14,412 nucleotides of DNA from an uncultured Eggerthella sp. (GTDB lineage Bacteria > Actinomycetota > Coriobacteriia > Coriobacteriales > Eggerthellaceae), in NCBI GenBank assembly GCA_900544455.1, contig UQVJ01000039.1, positions 1 to 14,412 on the forward strand, given 5' to 3'. This document shows, piece after piece, positions 7,201 through 13,784 of the stretch. Under the pieces are notes generated by a model. That model was not told the origin of the DNA, made no database searches, and worked only from the letters and a program-made list of their open reading frames with translations. The translations under genes were made by a program, and so were the position numbers. Numbering within the stretch: position 1 is the stretch's first letter; each line of letters begins with the position of its first letter.

Positions 7201-7541
7201 ATACCCGAAAAGGTCGTGTGCGTTCTTATTTTCCCTGGTCAGTTGCCCTTGTTTGGCGTTGGCGCGCTGAAGGTGACGTCCTTTTGGCGATCGGTCTTGA
7301 GGCGCGCTGAAGGTGACGCCCTTTTTACGATCGGTCGTGAGGTGTGCTTGCTCTGCCTTCGTGCGGGTTTTGACTGCTGGATCCTGCAGCTTGCCGATCG
7401 ACCGGGAGGCGTACCTGCATCACTTTTTGTGCGGGTTTCGATCACGGGGCTTTGTGATCTGCCGGCCTGGTTCGAGCCGATTTGCGCTCGCCGCCGCATC
7501 GGCTGACCAATATGTTTTGCTGAAGATAAAGGAGTTCTTTC
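7201..7541. other. Leader/intergenic region upstream of the symporter
   Basis: 340 bases without a supportable gene. The region contains the 40-bp tandem duplication (7261-7340) and several GATCG-containing sequences (7289, 7329, 7395, 7438). It ends in the symporter ribosome-binding site. No promoter stands out clearly. Confidence 0.6.
7261..7340. repeat. Two 40-bp direct repeats upstream of the symporter
   Basis: Unit 1 (7261-7300) and unit 2 (7301-7340) are exactly adjacent and match at 36 of 40 positions. Each opens with GGCGCGCTGAAGGTGACG and contains CGATCGGTC. The position, about 200 bases before a transporter start, and the period of nearly four helical turns fit repeated binding sites for a regulator, but no known operator is recognised. 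Confidence 0.75.
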
Positions 7542-9083
7542 GTGGTTGCAAAGATATGCATCATTTTGATTTTCGTGGGTGTTGTGGTTGGCGTTGGCAT
7601 ATATGCGCGCCAGCACACCAAGAACGTTGATGGCTTTGTTCTGGGTGGACGCAACGTAGGCCCCTGGCTTTCGGCGTTCGCTTTTGGCACCAGCTACTTT
7701 TCGGCGGTAATCTTCGTCGGCTACGCGGGTCAGTTCGGCTGGAAGTACGGTTTGGCGGCGTTTTGGATCGGCATCGGCAATGCCCTTCTTGGCTCGTTGC
7801 TGGCATGGTGGGTACTTGGTCCGCGTACGCGCGAGATCACGCAGCGCCTGAAGGCTACTACCATGCCCGAGTTTTTCGGCAAGCGCTACCAGTCGAAGGG
7901 GCTGCGCATCGCTTCGGCGGCAATCATCTTCGTGTTCCTGATTCCCTACACCGCTAGTGTCTACAACGGCCTTTCCCGCTTGTTTGGCATGGCGTTTGGC
8001 TTGCCTTACGAATGGTGCGTAGTGGGCATGGCGGTTGTTACCTGCATTTATGTGGTGCTCGGTGGCTATATGGCCACCGTGCTGAACGACTTCATCCAGG
8101 GTATTGTGATGCTGGTTGGCATCGTTGCGGTAATTGCGGTGGTGCTTGCGGGCCAAGGCGGTTTTTCCGAGGCCATTATTTCCCTTTCGCAGATCCCCGC
8201 CGAAGGCACCGATTTGCAAGGCGCGTTTGTTTCGATGTTTGGTCCCGATCTGTTTAACCTCGTTGGCGTGATCGTTCTTACTTCGCTGGGTACCTGGGGC
8301 TTGCCGCAAATGGTTTCGAAGTTCTACGCCATCAAAACCGGTCCCGCCATCAAGCAGGGTGCTATCATCTCTACCGTATTCGCCTTTGTGGTTGCGGGAG
8401 GCAGTTACTTCCTGGGCGGATTCGGCCGCCTGTTCGGTGACCAGATTGCCTTTTCTCCCAGCGGCATTCCCATTTACGACTCCATCATCCCCACCATGCT
8501 TTCCGGGCTGCCTGACATCCTGCTTGGCATTGTGGTGGTGCTTGTTCTGTCGGCTTCCATGTCGACGCTTTCTTCGCTGGTGCTCACCTCTTCCTCCACG
8601 CTGACTCTCGACCTTCTTAAAGGCAATGTCATCAAGAACATGCCCGAGAAGAGCCAGATTGCGTGGATGCGCGGCCTTATCGTGGTGTTCGTGGTTATCT
8701 CGGCGGCTATCGCGCTGGTACAGTACACCTCCACCATCACGTTTATCGCTCAGCTGATGAGCATTTCTTGGGGTGCACTTGCTGGTGCGTTCCTTGGTCC
8801 GCTGATCTGGGGTTTGTACAGCTCGCGCATTTCGAAAGGCGCGGTATGGGCAAGCTTCTTCGTGGGCGTTGGCCTTACCGTGTCCAACATGTTCATCGGG
8901 TTCATCTCCTCGCCAATTAACTGCGGCGCGTTGGCTATGCTTCTTTCGTTGGCGGTTGTCCCGTTGGTGAGCTTGGTTACGCCTTCGGTTCCGTTCCAGG
9001 TGAAGATGCCGACCGGCGAAGGCGCTATCGACCGCGAAATCGAGCGCGAGCTTCGCGAGGAAGCGGCGGCTGCCCGTTCATAG
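7542..9083 (+). CDS. Sodium:solute symporter (SSS family, PutP-like)
   Basis: A 513-residue polytopic membrane protein with about 13 hydrophobic segments, the usual SSS size. It uses the sodium gradient to import a small organic solute; the substrate cannot be assigned. Hallmarks are FVLGGRNVGPWLSAFAFGTS (32-51), the SSS signature around GGYMATVLNDFIQG (174-187), WGLPQMVSKFYAIK (252-265) and SASMSTLSSLVLTSSST (337-353). Ser341/Thr342 there match the Ser-Thr pair that contributes to the Na2 sodium site in PutP. The C-terminal tail is short, charged and Glu/Arg-rich. The start is GTG 7542, 7 bases after AAAGGAG (7528-7534). It is separated from its neighbours by 341 and 325 bases, so it is probably its own unit. 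Confidence 0.93.
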   Translation: MVAKICIILIFVGVVVGVGIYARQHTKNVDGFVLGGRNVGPWLSAFAFGTSYFSAVIFVGYAGQFGWKYGLAAFWIGIGNALLGSLLAWWVLGPRTREITQRLKATTMPEFFGKRYQSKGLRIASAAIIFVFLIPYTASVYNGLSRLFGMAFGLPYEWCVVGMAVVTCIYVVLGGYMATVLNDFIQGIVMLVGIVAVIAVVLAGQGGFSEAIISLSQIPAEGTDLQGAFVSMFGPDLFNLVGVIVLTSLGTWGLPQMVSKFYAIKTGPAIKQGAIISTVFAFVVAGGSYFLGGFGRLFGDQIAFSPSGIPIYDSIIPTMLSGLPDILLGIVVVLVLSASMSTLSSLVLTSSSTLTLDLLKGNVIKNMPEKSQIAWMRGLIVVFVVISAAIALVQYTSTITFIAQLMSISWGALAGAFLGPLIWGLYSSRISKGAVWASFFVGVGLTVSNMFIGFISSPINCGALAMLLSLAVVPLVSLVTPSVPFQVKMPTGEGAIDREIERELREEAAAARS

Positions 9084-9334
9084 AGGCACAGATGTTCCGC
9101 CCTGTGAAATGCTGAAACCGTTGGGCTGTTTGTTCAGGCTTGCGCCTGTAGCCGTCTTTCACCCACCAGACAATTTCCTGGCAGAACGCGGCAACCAAAA
9201 GCTCGGTTGCCAATTCGGTGTTGCTTTCGAATTGGAGGATAGGGGGCAAGCAAGGAAGCGCCGCTTTTGGTCCGTAGTGTCACGATTCTGCTAAACCTTG
9301 TGTTTCCTGAGGTGGCCGTAAGGCACTGCCGTTA

Positions 9335-9348
9335 TCCTGACTTCAGGA
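9335..9348. promoter_or_regulatory. Candidate operator upstream of serine dehydratase
   Basis: TCCTGACTTCAGGA is a perfect palindrome with 6-bp arms and a 2-bp centre. A single half-site TCCTGA also occurs at 9305-9310. It lies 61 bases before the start codon, where a repressor or activator could act. No regulator is assigned. Confidence 0.4.
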
Positions 9349-9354
9349 ATGAAT

Positions 9355-9384
9355 GCGGGCCGTGCGTGTTTGTGCGCGGCCCGC
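9355..9384 (+). promoter_or_regulatory. Leader hairpin upstream of serine dehydratase
   Basis: GCGGGCCGTGCG and TGCGCGGCCCGC form an 8-bp perfect GC stem extended by wobble pairs, with a TGTTTG loop. It ends 11 bases before the Shine-Dalgarno. There is no T-run, so it is not an ordinary terminator; it could modulate mRNA stability or translation. Confidence 0.45.
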
Positions 9385-9408
9385 TTGGCTATAGCAAGGA
9401 GTGTGCGC

Positions 9409-11019
9409 ATGAAGCCGATGAGCATCAGGGATATTGTGGGGCCGATCATGGTGGGGCCTTCCTCTTCGCACACGGCGGGTGCGTTACGCATTGCCAGCAT
9501 GGTGCGCAACCTGCTTGACGGCGAGCCGGCGGAAGTAACGTTTACTCTTTTTGGCTCGTTCGCCCACACCTATCATGGGCATGGCACCGATCGCGCCCTG
9601 GTTGCGGGCATGCTGGGGCTGCATACCGACGATCTGCGAGTGCGCAATTCCTTCGATCTGGCAAAGGAGCAGGGGCTGGAGTTTTCGTTTGAGCCCGACA
9701 CCGTTACCAAAACCGCGCACCCCAATACTGTCGAAGCCCACGTGCTTGACTGCTATGGCAACGAAGTGGTGGCACGTGGCGTTTCGATTGGCGGCGGCGC
9801 GGCAGAACTTACCCGCATCGATGGCATCGATGTGCATATCACGGGCGAATTCAATAGCATGATCGTTCGACAGCAGGACCTGCCGGGAACACTGGCTCAT
9901 ATCGCCAGTACTTTGGGCGATGCGGGCATCAACATCGGCACTTCGAAGCTCCACCGCACGCGGCAGGGCGGGGAAGCGTTTACTGTTATGGACGTGGACG
10001 ATCCCGTTCCTGAAGAGGTGATTGATCGCATCCTGGAGTTCCCCTCCATTCGGTCGGTTCGTTTTATTCCCGCAGACGGTCTGCACCGCAACCCTGGCGA
10101 AGTGTCGTCCGATATCGATCCGGAACTCGCTTTGCGGGAATTCCAGAAGCTCGATTTCGCTACGGCGGCCCAGCTCCTTTCCTTCTGCGAAGAAAACGGT
10201 GTCTCCTTGAGCTACGCCGCCGAAGCGCGTGAACGTGCGCTGTTGGCGAGCCGAGGGGTGGCGGGATCCGCCATTGCCTCGTACCTCCAGCGTGCGCTGG
10301 ATGTAATGCGTGCTTCGGCGACGGCCCCTGTGGAAGCCCTGCGCTCTTCTATGGGCGGGCTGATTGGAGGGGAAGCCGCCAAGCTTCGCGAGCTGGAAGA
10401 TTTGGGCGCAGGCGTGAACGGTCCTCTTCTTGCTTTGGCAACACGTAATGCTGTTGCCGTTCTGGAAACGAATGCCACTATGGGTGTTATTGTCGCGGCG
10501 CCAACTGCTGGCTCGGCAGGCGTGATCCCCGCCGTGCTGCTTTCCTTGCAGGAAGTGCACGGCTTTAGCGATGCGCAGTTGATGGACGCGTTGAAGAATG
10601 CGGCTGTTGTGGGTTCGATCATCGCCCGAAATGCTACGGTGGCAGGCGCTGAAGGGGGCTGCCAGGCGGAAATCGGGTCTGCTGCTGCTATGGCGGCGAG
10701 TGCTGCCGTTGAGCTTTTGGGCGGCACGCCGCGCATGTGCCTTACGGCGGCTGGCTATGCGCTTGCCAACATGCTGGGCCTGGTGTGCGATCCCATCGGC
10801 GGATTGGTGGAAGCGCCCTGCCAGAAGCGCAATGTCAGCGCTGCGGTGAATGCGCTTTCTTCGGCCCAGATGGCTCTTGCGGGTATCGAGGGCCTTATTC
10901 CGTTCGACGAAGTGGTAGACGCCATGCTGAAGGTGGGCCGAAGCCTTCCTTACGAGTTGCGTGAAACTGCACTGGGCGGAATGGCTGCCTGTCCCTCTTG
11001 TGCTAAATTCTGCCGTTAA
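9409..11019 (+). CDS. sdaA: L-serine dehydratase, iron-sulfur type, fused beta-ACT-alpha
   Basis: A 536-residue enzyme that deaminates L-serine to pyruvate and ammonia in the cytosol with a [4Fe-4S] cluster. The N-terminal beta domain carries SIRDIVGPIMVGPSSSHTAG (5-24). An ACT domain follows at about 150-222 (SMIVRQQDLPGTLAHIAS...INIGTSKL), then the alpha domain. Cys418, Cys460 and Cys471 have the same spacing (42 and 11) as the three cluster ligands known in the Legionella enzyme. The tail has Cys528, Cys531 and Cys535, and Cys535, one residue from the end, is a candidate for the tail-in-mouth fourth ligand described for that enzyme. In Bacillus the beta-ACT and alpha parts are two genes (sdaAB, sdaAA); here they are one chain. 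ATG 9409 lies 7 bases after AAGGAG (9396-9401); an upstream in-frame extension was rejected. Confidence 0.95.
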   Translation: MKPMSIRDIVGPIMVGPSSSHTAGALRIASMVRNLLDGEPAEVTFTLFGSFAHTYHGHGTDRALVAGMLGLHTDDLRVRNSFDLAKEQGLEFSFEPDTVTKTAHPNTVEAHVLDCYGNEVVARGVSIGGGAAELTRIDGIDVHITGEFNSMIVRQQDLPGTLAHIASTLGDAGINIGTSKLHRTRQGGEAFTVMDVDDPVPEEVIDRILEFPSIRSVRFIPADGLHRNPGEVSSDIDPELALREFQKLDFATAAQLLSFCEENGVSLSYAAEARERALLASRGVAGSAIASYLQRALDVMRASATAPVEALRSSMGGLIGGEAAKLRELEDLGAGVNGPLLALATRNAVAVLETNATMGVIVAAPTAGSAGVIPAVLLSLQEVHGFSDAQLMDALKNAAVVGSIIARNATVAGAEGGCQAEIGSAAAMAASAAVELLGGTPRMCLTAAGYALANMLGLVCDPIGGLVEAPCQKRNVSAAVNALSSAQMALAGIEGLIPFDEVVDAMLKVGRSLPYELRETALGGMAACPSCAKFCR

Positions 11020-11025
11020 CGGTTC

Positions 11026-11065
11026 TTGAGATTGAGAGATTTACCGTTTACCGAGAGACTCAATC
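11026..11065 (+). promoter_or_regulatory. Inverted and direct repeats upstream of the dehydrogenase
   Basis: GATTGAG (11030-11036) and CTCAATC (11059-11065) are perfect inverted arms that enclose two adjacent copies of TTTACCG (11040-11046 and 11047-11053). No T-run follows, so it is more likely a control site than the terminator of the serine dehydratase gene. TTGAGA at 11026 could serve as a -35 box, but no good -10 is seen. Confidence 0.4.
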
Positions 11066-11150
11066 CGACTGCTTCCACTAATCAACCGTTCGCACGTGAC
11101 CCTCATTAGCATCGTTGTCATCAAATGAAGCGCAAGCGAAAGGGGCTCGA

Positions 11151-11912
11151 ATGGGACTTCTCGATGGAAAAGTGGCTATCATCACTGGCGGCGGCAAGGG
11201 CATCGGCTTCGGTATTGCCAGCGCTTTTGCTGAAGAGGGTGCGAACCTGTGCATCACGGGCCGCAACGAGCAGCGCTTGATCGATGCTGAGGCAAAGCTC
11301 AAGGAGCAGTACGGTGCAGACGTTATGCATGTTGCTGCTGAGGGCTCCGACGAAGAAGCGGTAAAGAATGTTATCGCCCAAACCATCGCCCATTTCGGCA
11401 AGCTCGATACCGTGGTGAACAACGCTCAGGCATCCAAGTCGGGCGTTATGCTGGTCGACCATAGCAAGGAAGATTTCGACCTGGCTATCAACTCTGGTTT
11501 GTACGCTGCATTCTTCTACATGAAGCATGCGTTCCCCGAGCTCAAGAAGACCAAAGGTTCCGTTGTCAACCTTTCCTCCGGTGCCGGCCTGTTCGGCAAG
11601 CCTGGTCAGTCCAGCTACGCTGCTGCCAAGGAGGGCATTCGTGGCATGACGCGCGTTGCGGCTACCGAGTGGGGCCCCGACGGCGTACGCGCCAACGTTA
11701 TCTGCCCGTTGGCCATGACCGAGCAGTTGGCAGCTTGGAAGGAAGAGTACCCTGATACCTTTGCTGCGACCATCAAGGGCATCCCGCTGGGACGTTTCGG
11801 TGATCCTAAGACCGACATCGCCCCTGTTGCCGTGTTCCTGGCGAGCGACATGGCATCCTATGTTTCTGGCGAAACCATTACGATTCAGGGCGGATCTGGT
11901 TTGCGCCCGTAG
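11151..11912 (+). CDS. Short-chain dehydrogenase/reductase (classical SDR)
   Basis: A 253-residue NAD(P)-dependent oxidoreductase. Seen in sequence: the Rossmann glycine motif TGGGKGIG (12-19), NNA (90-92), Asn114, Ser143, and Tyr156-x3-Lys160 in SSYAAAK. These give the complete Asn-Ser-Tyr-Lys tetrad of classical SDRs. The usual NNAG motif reads NNAQ, a minor variant. ATG 11151 lies 6 bases after GAAAGGGG; the extension to 11115 has no such site. Members of this family in gut Coriobacteriia include hydroxysteroid dehydrogenases acting on bile acids, but related sequences also reduce sugars, alcohols and 3-oxoacyl groups, so the substrate is open. A basic Lys/Arg after the glycine motif may favour NADP(H) (inference). 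It is a monocistronic gene with a strong terminator. Confidence 0.92.
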   Translation: MGLLDGKVAIITGGGKGIGFGIASAFAEEGANLCITGRNEQRLIDAEAKLKEQYGADVMHVAAEGSDEEAVKNVIAQTIAHFGKLDTVVNNAQASKSGVMLVDHSKEDFDLAINSGLYAAFFYMKHAFPELKKTKGSVVNLSSGAGLFGKPGQSSYAAAKEGIRGMTRVAATEWGPDGVRANVICPLAMTEQLAAWKEEYPDTFAATIKGIPLGRFGDPKTDIAPVAVFLASDMASYVSGETITIQGGSGLRP

Positions 11913-11925
11913 TTTGCGGGGAAGG

Positions 11926-11952
11926 CGCCGCTCTTTGGAGCGGCGTTTTTTT
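11926..11952 (+). terminator. Rho-independent terminator after the dehydrogenase
   Basis: CGCCGCTC (11926-11933) and GAGCGGCG (11938-11945) pair perfectly across a TTTG loop, followed by seven T (11946-11952). It lies 13 bases after the stop codon. Confidence 0.95.
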
Positions 11953-12207
11953 GTGCCCAGCGATTCTGCGCGTCGAGCAGGCTGGCAGGCGAGTCTCAGC
12001 GGGCGCGGGCTCCTGATGGGTGCGGCCCCTAGCGAGCGTGCCCCCGATGTGCGAACTCGCTTCGCGTCCTGTGCCCATGCTGCAGTCGCTCTGCCCGAAA
12101 GGCACATGCCGGGCAACTTGCGCGAAGGCTCATACTGGTCGACTAATGCGAACGGCGCAGGCTGGCCCCCGTGTTCCTCGTCCTTGCGAGCCGGCTTGTG
12201 TAAGGGG

Positions 12208-12371
12208 CCGCTCTCCTGGCAAGATGTTGCGGAGATGTGCTCCCGGGCGTTCAGCCATGGCAATATGCTGCCTTGGTGCGTTTCTAAGCGTTCAGCCATG
12301 GCAATATATCGTCTTGATGCATTCTCGAGCGTTCAGCTATGGCAGTAAATTGCCGTGGTGTATTCCCGAAA
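12208..12371 (-). repeat. 41-bp tandem array beside copy B
   Basis: GTTCAGCCATGGCAATAT begins units at 12249 and 12290, and a close relative (GTTCAGCTATGGCAGTAA) begins at 12331, giving an exact period of 41. A more diverged unit occupies 12208-12248 (CTCCTGGCAAGATGTTGC). Read on the minus strand, each unit ends in a TTGCCA-type core, so the units are relatives of the modules inside the 165-bp element and run on from it. Confidence 0.8.
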
Positions 12372-12377
12372 GGGCCA

Positions 12378-12542
12378 CGGACGGCAAAAACGCCTCTTGA
12401 TGGCAACATATCGCTGGCATGTATTCAAATACAGCTAATTTTGGCAAGATATGCGCTCCATGTATCCAAAAAGCCCTGTAAAACGCCGTTGGGGAATACA
12501 CTGTGCGAATATCTTGCCACCAAGAGGCGTTATTGCTGTCCG
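12378..12542 (-). repeat. 165-bp inverted-repeat element, copy B
   Basis: The terminal inverted arms (12378-12411 and 12509-12542) match at 30 of 34 positions; the left begins CGGACGGCAAAAACGCCTCT. The reverse complement aligns to copy A (6125-6289) without gaps, 128 of 165 identical by hand count. The internal GGCAAGATAT modules are in the same order and orientation. The flanking module outside the right arm, around CAAATCATGCATGG (12550-12563), also matches the copy A flank (6105-6118) in reverse. The arms here are cleaner than in copy A, so this copy may be younger or better maintained. Confidence 0.85.
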
Positions 12543-12673
12543 AAACCGTCAAATCATGCATGGCGTGCAAATCTTGCCATTCTTTGGTGATCTCGGCTTT
12601 TCGGCGGCGAGGCATCTTCCTCGGAAGACAGGATGCGCCCCCCCCTGCCTCGGCGGTACGGGGGTGGGGCATA

Positions 12674-12703
12674 AGAAAGGGGACCCGTGTGGGTCCCCTT
12701 TCT
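12674..12703. terminator. Strong (possibly bidirectional) terminator hairpin
   Basis: AGAAAGGGGACCC (12674-12686) and GGGTCCCCTTTCT (12691-12703) form a perfect 13-bp stem with a GTGT loop. It lies 120 bases downstream of the minus-strand binding-protein gene, and T-rich ends follow in both directions, so it mainly serves that gene. Confidence 0.88.
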
Positions 12704-12823
12704 GTTCTTGCTGGCTTGGTATGAGCCGGCCATCCTGGCTAGATGTGGGCCGATTGGCCCTGGCTAGATGCGAGACGATTGGCTCTGACGGTACGGTCGG
12801 CTTGCCAGTTGGCCATAGACCGG

Positions 12824-13684
12824 CTAGTTCTGACCGGGTTCGACAACCAGGGTTTCTTCGTAAGCGGCGCCGTAGGTGTCAAGCAGGGTCTTCTCGTAGT
12901 CTGCATGGAAGAAGTTCTCGGAGCCGAGGTTCTTCAGATCCTCGTTGATCCAGTTCAGCAGGCTTTCGTTGCCCTTGGAAACAGCAGGAGCGATGGTGTC
13001 GGTGTCGCCCAGCTGCTCAATGCCGACAACGTACTCGGGGCCAGCCTGGTTGGCGAAGGCGATAACCTCGGTGTTGTCATTTGCCCAAACAGCGTCGGGG
13101 TTGTTTTCGAATGCGGTCTTAGCTGCAGCGTAAGTGTCGTACTTCTCGAGCTTGAGGTCCTTGTTGTGCTCGGTGAGGTAGGTCTCGGCGGTGGTGCCGG
13201 AGATTACGATTACCGTGCGGTCGCCAATCTGGTCGAGGTCGGTAACAACCTTGTCCTTGTGGGAAACAACGCCCAAGGCAACGTTCATGTAAGGATCGGC
13301 GAAGTCGACTGCCTCAGCGCGCTCGGGGGTAACGGTGAAGTTTGCCAGGATAACGTCAACCTTGCCGGTCTGCAGGTATTCAACGCGGTTGGCTGCTTCG
13401 GTGGATACCAGCTCAACGTCTACACCGAGGTCCTGGCCAAGGCGGTTTGCCAGCTCGATGTCGTAGCCCTGGTAGTTGCCGTTTTCATCGACGTAGCCGA
13501 AGGGGCTCTTGTCGCTGAATACGCCGATGGTGATCTTGCCGCTGTCCTTGATCTGGTCAAGGGTGCGGTAATTTGCGCTCGAGGAATTGTTATTGGCGGA
13601 GCAGCCCGTGAGCAAGGCTCCCGCAAGAGCCAAGGCTGCAACAAGCACAGCAACAAGCTTCCAGGTGCGTTTTGTCTGGGTCAT
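12824..13684 (-). CDS. Family 3 solute-binding lipoprotein (amino-acid type)
   Basis: A 286-residue periplasmic-type binding protein, lipid-anchored outside the membrane. The N-terminus TKRTWK, a hydrophobic stretch and the lipobox LLTGC (Cys28) mark a lipoprotein; a Ser/Asn-rich linker follows. Family hallmarks are the SBP_bac_3 signature GYDIELANRLG (73-83), VDVILANFTVTPERAEAVDFADPY (109-132, residues 119-122 being TPER) and SGTTAETYL (162-170). It is similar in build to binding proteins for aspartate/glutamate, glutamine or cystine; the ligand is not assigned. The start follows AAGGAG (13691-13696) by 6 bases. No permease or ATPase is adjacent: a terminator lies downstream and unrelated DNA upstream, so it is either solitary or its partners lie beyond the suspected join. 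Confidence 0.92.
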   Translation of the reverse strand: MTQTKRTWKLVAVLVAALALAGALLTGCSANNNSSSANYRTLDQIKDSGKITIGVFSDKSPFGYVDENGNYQGYDIELANRLGQDLGVDVELVSTEAANRVEYLQTGKVDVILANFTVTPERAEAVDFADPYMNVALGVVSHKDKVVTDLDQIGDRTVIVISGTTAETYLTEHNKDLKLEKYDTYAAAKTAFENNPDAVWANDNTEVIAFANQAGPEYVVGIEQLGDTDTIAPAVSKGNESLLNWINEDLKNLGSENFFHADYEKTLLDTYGAAYEETLVVEPGQN

Positions 13685-13740
13685 GTCTTTCTCCTTACTT
13701 CTGCCCTCTTGAGTGTTCGAGGGTTTCTTTGATTGATGGA

Positions 13741-13769
13741 AGTAAACCGCTTAAATCCTACAAAGTCAA
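13741..13769 (-). promoter_or_regulatory. Promoter of the amino-acid-binding protein gene
   Basis: On the minus strand TTGACT (13764-13769) and TTTACT (13741-13746) are separated by exactly 17 bases, a good -35 with a moderate -10. The leader would be about 50 bases. Confidence 0.5.
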
Positions 13770-13784
13770 TAAGGATTGGGGGAA

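Larger units (their letters stand above)
9084..9408. other. Intergenic region between symporter and serine dehydratase
   Basis: No clear symporter terminator is seen. The left part carries an open minus-strand frame (TTG 9249 down to 9025, overlapping the symporter end) whose residues between NTELATELLVAAFCQ and HFTGRNICAS look somewhat protein-like, but it has no ribosome-binding site and may be a remnant. The right part holds the palindrome and hairpin listed separately. Confidence 0.5.
11953..12673. other. Second repeat-rich intergenic island
   Basis: The left part (11953-12207) shows no gene or repeat that I can support. It is followed by the 41-bp tandem array (12208-12371), the 165-bp element copy B (12378-12542) and one further module to about 12585. 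The last 90 bases before the terminator show nothing recognisable. Open frames across this stretch change phase within repeats and lack ribosome-binding sites. Confidence 0.7.

Noticed and set aside
7239..8309. 356-residue minus-strand frame
   Set aside because: Shadow of the symporter gene; low-complexity, highly charged translation without any family motif.
9484..10560. 358-residue minus-strand frame
   Set aside because: Shadow of the serine dehydratase gene, whose cluster cysteines and ACT domain are clear.
11020..11150. Riboswitch or T-box upstream of the dehydrogenase
   Set aside because: No conserved riboswitch core or terminator/antiterminator pair is visible; only short repeats.
11121..12299. 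392-residue minus-strand frame
   Set aside because: Runs antisense through the dehydrogenase, its terminator and the repeat island; no motif seen.
11761..12400. Plus-strand frames of 195 and 126 residues
   Set aside because: They start inside the dehydrogenase gene or just past its terminator and extend through the 41-bp repeats; the repeats create the openness.
12743..13732. 329-residue plus-strand frame
   Set aside because: Antisense shadow of the family-3 binding protein, whose lipobox and signature lie on the minus strand.
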